Under the pieces are notes generated by a model. It did no database searches. It saw nothing but the letters and a program-made list of their open reading frames with translations, and was not told the origin of the DNA. DNA of 64,000 bases from assembly GCA_963556695.1 (NCBI GenBank), contig CAUWAG010000007.1, forward strand, positions 3,844,001-3,908,000, in the 5' to 3' direction. This DNA comes from Anthostomella pinea (lineage: Eukaryota > Ascomycota > Sordariomycetes > Xylariales > Xylariaceae). This document shows positions 44,201 to 55,573 of the stretch, in pieces. Position numbers and translations under genes: made by a program. Position 1 is the stretch's first letter, and each line of letters opens with the position of its first letter.

Positions 44201-46655
44201 ATGGCCCGCCAACGCGTACACGATGACCCATGCAACTCACAAGTCATCGACAACCTGTACGACACAGACGCATCTTTCTTCGCAGTAAGGGATGCGGATA
44301 CTGACAACCTCCTTGATATAGACGAGGATGTATCCAGCTCAGAGAGCGGCGCGACGGACTTAGAGGACTTTAGTGACAACGATTCTAACATTACGGATCA
44401 AGTCCACCTCTTTGTAGGGAATGTTCATCCGCTGGATTACTACCAGAAGGCGCTACGAGAGTTCAACGAGAGTGCTTCTAACGGCGGAGATTACAGTCCT
44501 GGAAGCACAGTGCTACTTGACGTAATCGAGAAGCAGTGGCGGACGTAAGTCATTCTAGTGCTTTATTTCTTCTCATGCTAACAATATTTTTCTGGCAGGT
44601 TCTGCACCGACGTAGTGGGACGGGATCCCAAGACTTGCTTTGAGTCTATTGATATCCGTCTCCTCTACAACTTTTTCGATTGGTCCTTGAACCAAATGGT
44701 TGGTAAGAATGGACAGAAAAAAAGGGGAACGAAGAAGAGCAGTTCACTAAGAACAAATTGGAAGGTCTTTCGTCTTGTGTATGAGACGGCTATGGGTGCG
44801 AAGCTTGATCCAAAATTGAATCGCAACATGCATAAGGTAAATAGGCATTTGATAACTTACCAAAGACCTATCTTTAATATTTACTTTTAGGTCTTGAGAT
44901 CACTAGCAAAGAAGTACAAATTGAGCGACCAAAAGAGGGAAAACCGCTCTATGACCATTGACGACCTCAAAGCGCAGATTGAGACGACACTGAGCACGAC
45001 GAGGAAGTCGTTTGGCCTTGGTGAGCTCCGGATTCTTACCGTTTTATTTCTTTTCTTCCTGGCACCTGCCGGCTCGCGTTTAAAATCCATCTTACGGCTC
45101 TGATTTGGAGACATCCGGGTTGTATTAGCGCGAGACCCCGACGGCGGGCCACACAAGCTTTTGATCAAGTTTACTCTCGAGTTTATTAAGACGTACCTTG
45201 GGACAAAAGATGCGTAAGTGTTTTATCCTAGCAACTTAAGGCTCTTTGATATTGATACCACGGGTGTTTTAGTAAGACCTTCACGATCCCCGAAACCATA
45301 TTTGATCCATCTTTGTTTCTCAGCCCTTATGTCTTCCTTCTTGGCATCTTGTTCCAACATCAAGCTTTCTGGGCTCCTAGTCTTGTCTCTCCTCGCCATC
45401 TAGACGATCTTGATATCTACCCCGGCGAGAATGAGTTGCCTTTGCCACTCAGAGACGACCTCAAAGGCGTATACATATTCCGCCGAGCCATTACAACCTC
45501 TATCGAGCTACAGATATCACCGGCAGAACCCATCACCTATGAAATGATGCCAGGATGAATTAAAAGGATTGGAGAGATTCTAGGCCTTCAATACCCAATC
45601 ATCGCATATTCATTGCGCTATAATACAGGCAATGAATTGGACCAGAGCCATACGTTCTACCTGTACTTCTAAGGAATCTATTGTGCTGATGTTCTAATGC
45701 AGCCGATGTTAGTGAAGCACTCCGTAACCTGACGCTAGACCACGCTAACTCGATCCCTTTTCAAAAGCATTACCTCGGTCGTGCTGTTTGCGCAGACCTA
45801 TGGGGAATCCTTCGCGGCCAGAAGCCGCAACAAGTACTATTGAAATAATATTATAGTATTGGTCATTTGATGAGCAAGCGACGTCCAGCAGATCTTACTC
45901 CTGAGCAAGCGGCGTCTGTTAATGCAGATCCCAACGTGAGGCGGCTTACAAGACAACTCGAGAACCTACAACTAGGGACGAAACAGCAGATCGACACGTA
46001 GCGGGAGCTTCGAAATCTAAAACAGAGGCTGAAGAGGTTGCTCCTCCAAAAGATCCGAGAAGACTGGACAGACGAGCAGGCTATAGATGACATCGAACAC
46101 CAATTGCAGGGCGTCGCATTCACCAAGCCCGTACCGGTGGACATAGCCCATCGTCCGCAACTTCCAGCGCAGAAACGACTAGTCACGGCCCTGACTGCGC
46201 CTGTCGACCCTATTCTCAAAGGCCAATATTGACCAAGGGATGATGCCATCAATGCAATCATTACCTATTCTAGCGTTAAGGAAGGACGAACTTCACGTCG
46301 CAAATTCACCTTGCCGACCAAGGAAGCATGATCCAAACCTATGCATGGGCCCCCGAAGGATAACCCCGTGTCTATTGCTAGGCTGTCTGTATTTGTCCAC
46401 AATAACAAAGAAAGACCTAGGAGATGCTTCCTATGCATTGTAGCCGCGCTCCCTCTGGAGCCTGATGACCCTCGTGTAGAAGATCTCACGTATGAATACT
46501 ACACCCCCGGAGATCTGACGAAGCACTTTAAACGGAAACATTTATCCCTTTTGGCGCAAGATTCGATACCAGAATGTGAAGTCTGCGATTTCATACTGTC
46601 TTCTAAGATACATCTACAAAACCATGCCTTGCGGGTTCACGGCACTATGTCATAG
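44201..46655 (+). pseudogene. DUF3435 (captain-related tyrosine-recombinase family) with C2H2 fingers, decayed
   Basis: ATG 44201; introns at 44545-44598 and 44836-44890 and one near 45213-45271 fit well. The product matches the DUF3435 / 'FluG domain' family (PF11917): LLYNFFDWSLNQMVGKNG, FLAPAGSR, FGDIRVVLARDPDGGPH, IFDPSLFLSPYVFLLGILF, YIFRRAITT, AYSLRYNTGNE, DHANSIPFQKHYLGR, then two C2H2-type fingers (RCFLCI ... HFKRKH; CEVCDF ... HALRVH). In-frame stops include TGA 45101 (Arg expected), TGA 45556 (Trp expected), TAA near 45847, TAG near 46000 and TGA near 46229, with small frame breaks. It cannot give a full protein. DUF3435 includes Starship captains, which are DNA-cutting recombinases; whether this branch is active in transposition is not known to me. 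Confidence 0.8.
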
Positions 46656-46897
46656 GGCCTTTCATGTATCCAAGTGTAGTAAAGCTGGGAAATAGGTAAT
46701 GGGGACATAGAGGTGATATGGGGTCTTAGAAACAGCGGATAATAACTTGAATTTATTAATCGAAGTGCTTTTACTAGATATAGTCCTATAGAACGGTTTT
46801 ATAAATATATTTTAATATGTATGTGCCAGGTTCTTTGTTAATCCTGTGTTTTGTATCTGTATGCTGATAGCTCGGTCTACCTGACCTGCCTCGTCTG

Positions 46898-47190
46898 ACA
46901 CCGCCTACCCGATCAAGACGCCTGTTCAATCCAGATACCGCGCACCGCATGCCTGTTCCAGACACCGCCTGCTTAACTCAGACACCGCCTGCTTAAATCG
47001 GACACCGCCTTGGAATCAGGTGGGTGGGGGTAGACAAATTCAGTAGGCGGTAAGCAAAACAGTTAGGCGGTGAATGAGCTGAGCAAGCGGTAAGTAAGAG
47101 GGCAGGCGGTAAGATAAACAAGCAGGCGGTGAGCAAAATGGGTAAGCGGTAAGAGAAAAAAGCAGGCGGTGAGCTGTAGGGATATAGGGC
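46898..47190. repeat. Clustered inverted GC-rich motifs (ACACCGCCTGCTTA / its complement)
   Basis: Forward ACACCGCCT-type motifs occur four to five times up to about 47015, then their complement (AGGCGGT, often GCAGGCGGTGAGC or AAGCGGTAAG) about seven times to 47170. One more forward copy is at 47530. The spacing is irregular, 15-25 bp. It resembles subterminal binding-site arrays of DNA transposons. Confidence 0.75.
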
Positions 47191-47594
47191 GGGGTTTAGG
47201 TAACTGGCGACACCGACTTAATGGGAGTGGCCTATGCTTTATCTGCTCTGTGCTTAAGCTAGTGCGGGACCAATTCTCTTGGTCGACATTCCGCCGCAGT
47301 CTCGGTCAACTACATCTTCTCCCACATACAACCAACTCGAGTTGCGTGCTATCACTCTTGCATGTGATCGCCTTTACGCGTGTAGCTGTCCCTCTTGTAT
47401 CCTTCAGAGTCCTCGGCTGGATACTGCCTAGTAGGTATACTTTCCGATAAAGTACATCCTCCTCACATGCCTTCCATCATCCATATCTTCGTCTTCGTAC
47501 GTCATACCGACCAGCTACCAGCACACTCGACACCGCCTTCTGTACCGATTCAACGCCGTCTGTCTCACCGATCCAATACCGCGCATATTCTATC

Positions 47595-48350
47595 ATGAGC
47601 GCCGCGAACCACCGAGTTGCACAAGTCAATGTTGCAGCATTGGCCCGCTGCCCTGGATGCGCGAAGGACCATGCCCTTGCCGGCCAGTTCGTCTGGGTGA
47701 ATTGCGCAGAACAGAACAAGCTCTAGATCAGTTTGTTCTTGGGGGGCCTTTTTGTATGTCGTGACGTCCGTGGCAGCTACTCTCATGACTAATTGGATTC
47801 CAGCCCCCAACAGTTGCAGACCTTCGATCTGTACAACAAGCTCGACGTTGCGCTTCCGTTCAGTGTTACCGCTGAAATCGAGATTGCGGGAGGAAGTGTT
47901 AGCAATGGCCTCTTCCTATACTTCGACCACGAACATTGTGTTGGCCCCTGGGACGAACGAGTCCACGATTGCGAGAGTCTCTTAGTAGACGACAGCTTAC
48001 GAGCCATCCAAGTTGCTTCGGCTGCGTTTCATAACGGCCTCCACATCAACGCTGGTCCCCCGATTTAAGCAAAGTTACTATTGGCTGTCGAGAAGCAGAA
48101 TAAAAGCCTGGATACCATCATGGCACTCGCTGCAGCACGTCGTCTAGATGAAGCAGGTTGGGCCACACGAATTCAATGCCGCCTCGCCGGTCTCGAGCGC
48201 CAGACCTGGCGGGTTCAGGAGGACGACGAAAACCTTTCACTGTCTGGCAAACAGCTGCGCAACCTACTCCAAGCGCTGCTTTCTGTCCTCGCCGCGTGGC
48301 GACGTCTCTGTGCTTCTCGTTCTGGATGGACTACCCGGTGTGTTGCAGGT
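47595..48350 (+). pseudogene. Unrecognised decayed reading frame
   Basis: From ATG 47595 a frame with a CPGC zinc-like pair (RCPGCAKDHALAGQFVW) reaches a stop at AACAAGCTCTAG, where a one-base shift would keep it open. After a possible intron ending near 47811 (GATTCCAG), frame 0 continues to TAA 48066 and then on through a Leu/Arg-rich helical segment (IMALAAARRLDEAGWATRIQ) to 48353. I recognise no family. It may be the upstream part of the DUF3435 gene behind it or a separate gene. Confidence 0.35.
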
Positions 48351-48396
48351 TTCTAAGAGATATAGTGGCGACTGTACCCGCTTTGGTTGGAACTAG

Positions 48397-50218
48397 ATGT
48401 ATGCTCATTTTCTTCGTTCTTCCCGCAACGATGCTGATATCGATAATAACACTAAGGAACAGGCCATGGCGAAACAGAGATGCTGACAGGCACGTCTCAA
48501 CCATTCGTGAAACCTGTGGCTGCTGGGCAAAAAACGACAGGACGTAAGTTTCGCTGAAGTGAGAGTAGACGTATTCCAGTGGAGAGAGCAAGGCGTCGCA
48601 CTGTGACGTGTAGCTGATCGACGTCAGCACTTCCGGTCTTTACGGTATGAGGTCATCACGTACTCGTCGGGTTTGATGTTAATGTGCTTTGGAAATGCGT
48701 GACAGACAATCTTTCCTGCCTCTGCCTTCCAAAGCGGCGTCTCGAGTCGGGACCGTAGAAGTTCTGACCTGATGACATCGCCCTGTTTCTCGACACGCTC
48801 TGGACCCGTGCTGCCGATATCCGTCTTACGCCCACCAAGTGAATCGCCTTCCACACATATTTCTTGGTGACTGGCCTCGCTGGCTTTCGAAACGGCTCGG
48901 TGCTCAGGTTGCCTTACGAACAGGTCCAATTCGGATTGGCACGAGGTCCCCATGACCCGGCGGCTCTGAAACTGGTCGCTCATATTTTGATCTTTCAGAA
49001 CAGGCGCAAGAAGGACACGATACAACGCAATCAGGATGAAAAGTAAGCCTCCCCCCCCCCAAGACCTGCGGTGGGCTAACCTCTCTGCACGATAGGGTTG
49101 CGTTCAGCATTAGCGTTGTTCCAGCCCACACCTTTTGCCTCTTGAGCCTCCTTGTCGGTCGCGCCCTAGCCGATGATGCTTTCGAGGCGGAGTACCGGAC
49201 TCTTGACGAGCTGCTTGACAGGCCACGTCTGGAACCGGGTATCGGCTATCTAAATATGCCGCTCAAACAGGACATGGGGAAGATACCAGCCATTTTATTA
49301 ACGCAAGAGAAGCTGAATGAGATATGGAGTCGTGTCTGTCTCGTCTCTGAAATGCGACAGTACAGAGCCTTATATGATGCGTGTCGGTGCTGCCGGGAGG
49401 TTGAACGGTACGTAACGAGACTGACCTGGCGCGTCTTTTTACTAACGAGATTCAGGTGCACTTGAGCCCTCCCTACGTGACTACACCTTGTTGCACTTTT
49501 CGACCATGTTCCAACGGAGCTACCAGCCTCAACGCCTGAAAGAAGATCTAGCAGGGATCTCTTTTGGAAGCCTGGGTGGCAGCAGTGGCGACGAGAAGTT
49601 AATCCACGTTCTGCGTAATGCATCTCTCACTCGCGATGAGCGGGCCCATGTTAACCCAACTGCGGAAGATATGGCCGAATTCGAGCAGCAAAAGGACATC
49701 TGAGAACTGCGTTAGGAGCTTCACAGAACCGTCGACTCCGCTACTCGAACCAATATTGGACATCAAATATCTAGCATCATCAAGTCGCTATCTAAACTGC
49801 GTGTGAAACAGCTCCGGCAGGAATATTTCATAGCGGCCGATAGGAGGCGAGGCGATGGACTGTCGACGGATGACCTCGCTCGGGCGCGGATGATCTCGCT
49901 CGGGCGCCGGCGGATGTGCAGACGCCAGTGACGCGTGTCGGCCAATTTCTGCGCCTCGAATGTAAGCAGCAACGGGACCCCAGGCGCTTGCGTGCAGACT
50001 ACGCAGGACTTGTATCTCCTCGAAAAGCCTGTTCCTGCCAGTCGCGGACGATCTTTATCATGTACTGAGGTCTGGAAAGTGATCGGGTCATCGTGGATCC
50101 CATGGGACGAGATGGACGGGAAAGACGGGAAAGACTCTCCGTCAGAAAGTCTCCCAGACGTGGAGGCCTGCCGAGGATGAAGGACGATGGCAAAATGTCT
50201 AGGAACATGTCAACTTGA
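48397..50218 (+). pseudogene. Second DUF3435 gene, decayed
   Basis: Pieces in order match a different DUF3435 subfamily from the copy at 44201: YAHFLRSSRNDADID at 48400; LDTLWTRAADIRLTP, GLAGFRNGSVLRLPYEQVQFGLARGP at 48800-48960; an intron at about 49042-49095; VAFSISVVPAHTFCL, LVGRALADDAFEAEY at 49096-49220; then FGSLGGSSGDEKLIHVLRNASLTRDERA and ADRRRGDGLSTDDL at 49560-49890. The Arg of GFRxGSxLRL corresponds to the first catalytic Arg region of the recombinase fold. Several stops and frame changes occur, among them TGA/TAG near 49700-49715. The 3' end is approximate. Confidence 0.75.
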
Positions 50219-51471
50219 TGTGAACTCTGTCTATAGTGAACCCTTGCTGCAAGACGTCGCGGCGCGGCTATACTGGGTTGCGGTTTGGATAAGTTGCGGA
50301 TTTAGCTCATGGTTTAGGTTGACTTAATGATATTTTCTTAGCGACATCGAGCAGGTTGGCTGCGGGACTCGGGTCTTGATGGGGCATCCGCTATCTTGTC
50401 TGGTATATTGGATTGGTCTACTTCGTAGCAGAATCATCTTCCGAGTTCTGTGGTACATATCCAGGAGAGTGACTCTTAATGGAGTGTCATGGCGGCGCAT
50501 GGTACAACATAGGCAAGTTGCCTTGTTTTCCTGGCCGCCCGTCGGGATACGTCCTAGTATTCACACATGTCAGCGTCCTTCGCTTATTCTAAAGGAGTCC
50601 CGCATCAAGCGTCCCGTCTACAGATCCTCTAGTTCAGGTATCTCGATCGATACGTGACAGAGCCTGGACGGCACGGGGTAGCTACGGTCTTGTACACCGA
50701 GATCCGTAACCCGACAAGGTCCAGCCTTGCCCCTAACAGTGTTCCTACCTCATCACCACTCATACGTTGCCCTTGTGCCTCGCTACTTTGGACAGTCTCT
50801 TCACGCAGCTGTGATGTAGGTAAGAATATCCAAGACAGTATCCGCAAATATTGCCATACTAGTGTTGCTATCGGCCATGGTTATTACCTAATAGAGCATG
50901 CAGTCAAAGACTCATAGGCCTGTCTATCTGTCAGGCGTGAAGGGAGGCCCGGTAGTCGCCGTCGAGCCAAACCCCGATCATGTCACGGGCACCACAAGTG
51001 CATCAAGCCGTCAAGGCCCAAGTCGCGAAAGGTACATCAATCAAAGAAATGCCTACATAGTACGCGTTGCCGAACCCTTCCATGTAAATAGCACGAAAAT
51101 ACTGCATCAACGCCACTAGGCGACAACCCCTTAACCTCTCATTAACTGACTCGATGGCTTGGTCATGGTCTAAACACACAATGCTTACTTCATATTGATA
51201 CTTCGAAACAGTTGATACAAATGGAGGTTTATGGCGGTTCAATTTGTGTTTGGTTGCTGCTAATTCTGCATATGTATCCCTTGAACAGATGCTATGGTTC
51301 GGGGTCTACACGACTCCCATACTTGCTTTCCCGGAGTTCTCGTCATTTCTCTCAGCTTGCTGGGCAAGATTTGCAATCTCTACATCTATTTCCTTCTGAT
51401 AATGACAGTGTCCCGAGCGTTTTCTCCATCCTCCCACCTCTATTGCTACCTCCCTTTGCAACAATCCCATG
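50219..51471. other. Unassigned region between DUF3435 gene and effector gene
   Basis: Short frames (plus 50376-50657, plus 50898-51119, minus 51242-51003) without recognised families. A third partner of the effector-receptor pair was sought here and not found. Confidence 0.4.
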
Positions 51472-52374
51472 TCATCCAAACATGCGAGCGAAGGAAGCCG
51501 CATCTATCTGCCCTTGGAATCCCCTGCTGTTGTTTTGTGCCGACAGCTTTCCGAATGACTGATCCATACCCTCTTGAGCTTCGCCCACTATCCCTTGCAT
51601 AGCAAAAGACTGATTTATCTGCAGGTCTCCAAAGTTCTGGCCGGTCTGCTCTGCTTGAGTGGCTTTCAGAGTAGCTTCGTAGGCTTTTTGCAGGGTTGCA
51701 AACCGCCGGAGGCTAGCTTGTTCGTCACCACCCACGGTGTTTGGCACAGTAGTATCTCCTTCCGGAGTAGCGGACTTATTGGATAGCTCCGTAGCTAAGG
51801 TGGATAGAACCTGTTCCTGGGCTTGGAACCGTATGTTTAACCTTTCAACACTGTCCGAGGTGTTATGAGAGACGATCCTGGAATAAGCAAGCCTCATTAA
51901 TATTGATCAACTGTGATTTAAGAGTGGTAAGACGTACAATATGATCGTCTCTATAACCAAGGAGATGGTTCTTTGACAACTGCTTGATTCATTGTTGAAT
52001 TGGGCAATCTGTGATTCGTGCAAGTTTACAAGGCACCTATCACGGATACTGAATCTCGAATTGGTCGAATGGCTCGTGTATTTCGTGATTGTCGTACTGA
52101 ATCTGTCACATAGCTCTTGGGTAGAGGTTAACGTCTTATCAAGTTCAATTGATTACAAAACAGAGCCAAACCTGGCCTGCAAGTCTTGATTTGTCGACAG
52201 TGTTCCTATGAGGGTGTCCAATGACTCTGGTGTCCCTGCGACAAGGGTCTTCGAGTTGGCGATAGCTTGCAGTGCCTCGGCTAAGCCATCGATCACCTTG
52301 TAAACGGCTTGAGCGCTCTGTGTGGCAAGGCCAGCAACGGCAATTACACTCGCGGTGATGCTTAACGGATCCAT
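51472..52374 (-). pseudogene. HeLo-like (PF17111-type) effector with C-terminal motif, one TAA
   Basis: ATG 52374, exon to 51938, intron 51878-51937 (GTACGT...TTCCAG), exon to 51472: 281 codons. The start MDPLSITASVIAVAGLATQS is the signature of the fungal STAND N-terminal / HeLo-like domain, an all-helical membrane-targeting cell-death module. TAA at 52153-52155 falls after GSVL, one transition from CAA. The C-terminus carries two related copies of a short motif: FGDLQINQSFAMQGIVGE, then FGKLSAQNNSRGFQGQI. The second closely resembles the N-terminus of the divergent NLR at 52694. By analogy with HET-S and NWD2, the C-terminal motif would be the amyloid-forming signal receiver. With the stop in place only the first 73 residues would be made. 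Confidence 0.75.
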
Positions 52375-52693
52375 GGAATTGACGATTATGCGCTATGGTA
52401 AGCGCGGGCAAGGAGAGTGTCTTTGTATGTCGACTGTGAGAATTAATATTCAGCCGCAAAACCCGGTGGCACTCTGATTCGCTGGTACTAAGGACACGTG
52501 ATTTTCTCCGCATAGGGTCATTGTTAACAGAAGGCTGCCGAGAATCTATTATATCCTATAAGACCATTTTATCTTTAAAGGCGCTTTTTTATAGACTTTA
52601 TAAACTCTATATGACAATTGCAATAGTCGAAATATCTCCTAGTCGAACCCAGACACAAATCAGCCCACTTATTAGACGTCTACTAGGTCCACC
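52375..52693. promoter_or_regulatory. Shared divergent promoter of effector and NLR
   Basis: 319 bp separate the two start codons. The middle is AT-rich (TATATCCTATAAG, TTTATAAACTC) and contains no open frame, consistent with a bidirectional promoter. Confidence 0.5.
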
Positions 52694-54755
52694 ATGTCAG
52701 AAGCGGTGCGGGAGCGATCGGCAATAAGCCAGCAGTTTGGCAGCACTACAGCGAGCGACGGAAGCCGCGTATTTCAGGGGAACATCCAAGGAGATTTTTA
52801 TCTGCACCGTAGGTTGCCATAATTCATCCCAAAAAAAAACAGAAAAAAAAAACAGTCATGTTTTCCACCCGCTTTATTCTAACTGATAACGCTCTAGGTA
52901 GGTTGCCACTACTCCCCATCCAGGCGACACTAACGCTAGGTTCAAACCAGAGCCCCTAGAACCCCTAGAGCGACTAGAAACCCCACTGAACCCGACCGCC
53001 GTCATTCCTTTCAATCAAGACAAAGACTTCGTCCAACGGGACACAATCCACGACCAGGTTCACCGCTTATGCAGCGAGCCAGCCTTGCGAACTGCACTAG
53101 TTGGCTTGGGCGGAGTCGGCAAGTCGCAGATCGCCATCAAATATGCCTATCAAATCTAAGAACAATCGCCCGAGACATGGGTTTTTTGGGTCCACGCGAG
53201 TAGCGCACCTCGTTACAAACAGAGTTTCCGAGACATTGCAGACTACCTCAAGCTACCCGGCCGGACGAGTCCTTAAAATAACATCTTCTAACTGCTATAT
53301 AACTGGCTACACGGCGAGAAGAGTGGGAAATGGGTTCTTATGCTCGATAATATCGATGTAACAAGCTTTTTACTTGATAACACGGCCGATCAGAGTCAGC
53401 CGCTCGTTTTATACCTTCCTCTCTACCAATACGGCTCCCTCCTTATGACAAGCAGAAACAGAGATGTGGCGTCTAAGCTAGTCGAACTGCGTAATACCAT
53501 TACGGTCGAGCCTATGAATCGGGCAGATGCGTTCACCTTAGTGGAGAAGAAGCTGGGAACTCTGGATAAGCAGGATGACATTAAGACTGCAGAATCGCTC
53601 GTCAAGACACTCGGATACATGCCGTTAGTAATTGTCTAAGCGACAGCCTACATCACGCATAGAGCTCCGCATTATTTTATGCGACAATATGTCGACAAGT
53701 TTACACAGAGCGACCGGAAGAAAGCAACTCTTCTTGACTACGAAGCCGGGTAATTACGGCGGGACCGAGAGGCCAAAAACTCGATCATCATCACGTGGCA
53801 AATCTCATTTGACCACATCTGTCAAACCACACTATCTGCAGCCGACCTACTTTCGCTCATGAGCTTCTATGATCGCCAAGGTATTCCTGAGAACCTCTTA
53901 CAGAGTCTGGACGAGAAAGAAGGCCCCATAAGTATACCAAAGCGACACCAACAGAGCCTTGCTTTGTACGATTGGGCCAGCGACCAAGAACCAAGCGACG
54001 AAAACGTTGAATCGGATTCTACCATGGATAATCAGTTCAAAAAGGATGTCTCGACTTTGCGCGATTACTTGTTTATCTCTGTAGTTAAAGACAGAAAGAC
54101 ATTTGAAATGCATAACTTGGTTCAGCTGGCTACGAGACAATGGCTTGAAGCCGCGGGACGGCAGGAGCAGTGAAAGTCTCAATTTATCCGTTGCCTCGAC
54201 ACCCGGCTCCCAACCGGAGCATATGAGAACTGGGCAATATGCCGGGCGCTTTTGCCGCACACCGTATCGGCGGCAGCACAGCGGCTGAAAGACAGAGTGT
54301 CATTAGAGGTATGGACTTTGGTTCTTTATAAAGCTGTATGGTATTTTATAATAATAGGCCAGGGATCTAAGGCGCAAATCATGGCAGAGGATGCAATGAA
54401 GTACAGAACAAAGATACTTGGGAGGATGCACGAGGAAAGTCTTGCTGCTATCAAGATAGTAGGCCAAGTGTGTAACCTAAGAGGCCAATGGAGCCCAGCG
54501 GAGAAGCTGTTTCGGGAAGTGATAGAGACTCGCAAGCTGAAGCTCGGGCCGGATCATACTTCCACGCTGACCAGCATGGCCAACCTGGCGTCGACGTACA
54601 GGAATCAAGGCCAACTACCAGAAGCTCTTGGTTTGATACGGGAATGTGTACGGGTTGGGCGAACTGTCTTGGGCGCTCAGCATCCACATTATCTATCTTT
54701 CCTGGGAACATTACATACCTTGGAGCTCAGGTATGCTGGCGTCGGTGCCAATTAA
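52694..54755 (+). pseudogene. NLR: N-terminal signalling motif - NB-ARC - TPR, multiple stops
   Basis: ATG 52694; exon 1 ends 52808, intron 52809-52923, then one long exon. Residues 16-37 contain SDGSRVFQGNIQGD, matching the effector next door. NB-ARC follows: DFVQRDTIHDQV, Walker A GLGGVGKSQ, WVFWVHASS, Walker B KWVLMLDNID, then LLMTSRNRDVASKLV. The C-terminus has TPRs (RKLKLGPDHTSTLTSMANLASTYRNQG). In-frame stops: TAA 53157, 53274, 53289, 53637 and 53752, TGA 54171; at five of these the family residue is Gln (TAA) or Trp (TGA). A one-base insertion in a T run at about 53700 and a loss near 53760 offset each other. It is a dead receptor, recently intact by its sequence conservation. Confidence 0.82.
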
Positions 54756-54979
54756 TGGCTAGAGAAGCGTGTTTGAACTACAGAATATTTGGTAAGGACT
54801 TAGCCATCTAGTAATTGATTTCATTATTATTCTATTTAATTATTCGAATTCTTAAGTGATAACATGTATCTATTTATTGTTTAAGAGGCAGAGGATCATA
54901 ACCGCTACCTTAATGGCATGGCTTGCAGCCCCTTCATTGTCACTTTTATAACGCTAGCATCTAAAAACAGCATGTAAAA

Positions 54980-55260
54980 CAAACGATTCGAAAGCGTCGA
55001 GAGTAATAGCGATACAGAAAGCCAGACAAGTAACTGTGACTCTATCCCATATAAAAGTGTTAGTCCGGAAGAAGAGGACGACACAGTGGTTCAACAAAGT
55101 CGATGGACAGAGCTTGAAGAACGCCAACTACGGGGCTGGGTAATATAAGAGAAGGGATGCCCATGAATTGCGCACTGGTTGGGCCGAAGCAAGGGGGCTG
55201 TCTCACAGCATTGGGCTATTATGCTAAAGGGAGGCTGGGCGAGATAACGGGTGAACAGTG
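54980..55260 (+). pseudogene. Broken duplicate of the SANT gene C-terminus
   Basis: The plus frame reads EEEDDTVVQQSRWTELEERQLRGWVI, a TAA, then a second stop (TGA for a Trp codon) and GAVSQHWAIMLKGGW. This is nearly the complement of 38205-38440, with similarity continuing past the stop codon into the 3' flank (GGGTGAACAGTGTC). It begins near 54985 in the Ser/Asp-rich part. A duplicated and mutated copy of a piece of the 38.2-kb gene. Confidence 0.85.
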
Positions 55261-55573
55261 TCTATTTGTCGAGGTCTTATGTCTCGGACAGCATTCAAGT
55301 TTTAAACCTTTAGGTCCGGAGCCTTGTACTACCGGTTGTCTTCAGATACGGCTTGGCCTTCGAGATTCGGACTTTATCGCGGACCACAGAATGCTGTGGC
55401 GCTGATCGACGGTGACCAGAGGCCGTTCGTATGACTTTGGGTGGTACTATTTGCCATCGATTGTACGCTTTATCTTTATCACCGTTGCACAATGACGTGC
55501 GGATATCTGCCAACGCAACACAATGTTCTCCTTTCAACGGTCAACGGGTGGGAGGCATAGTTGTTGGAGTGTA

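Noticed and set aside
46898..47190. CRISPR-like array
   Set aside because: The repeats change orientation midway, spacing is irregular and short, and the genome is eukaryotic.
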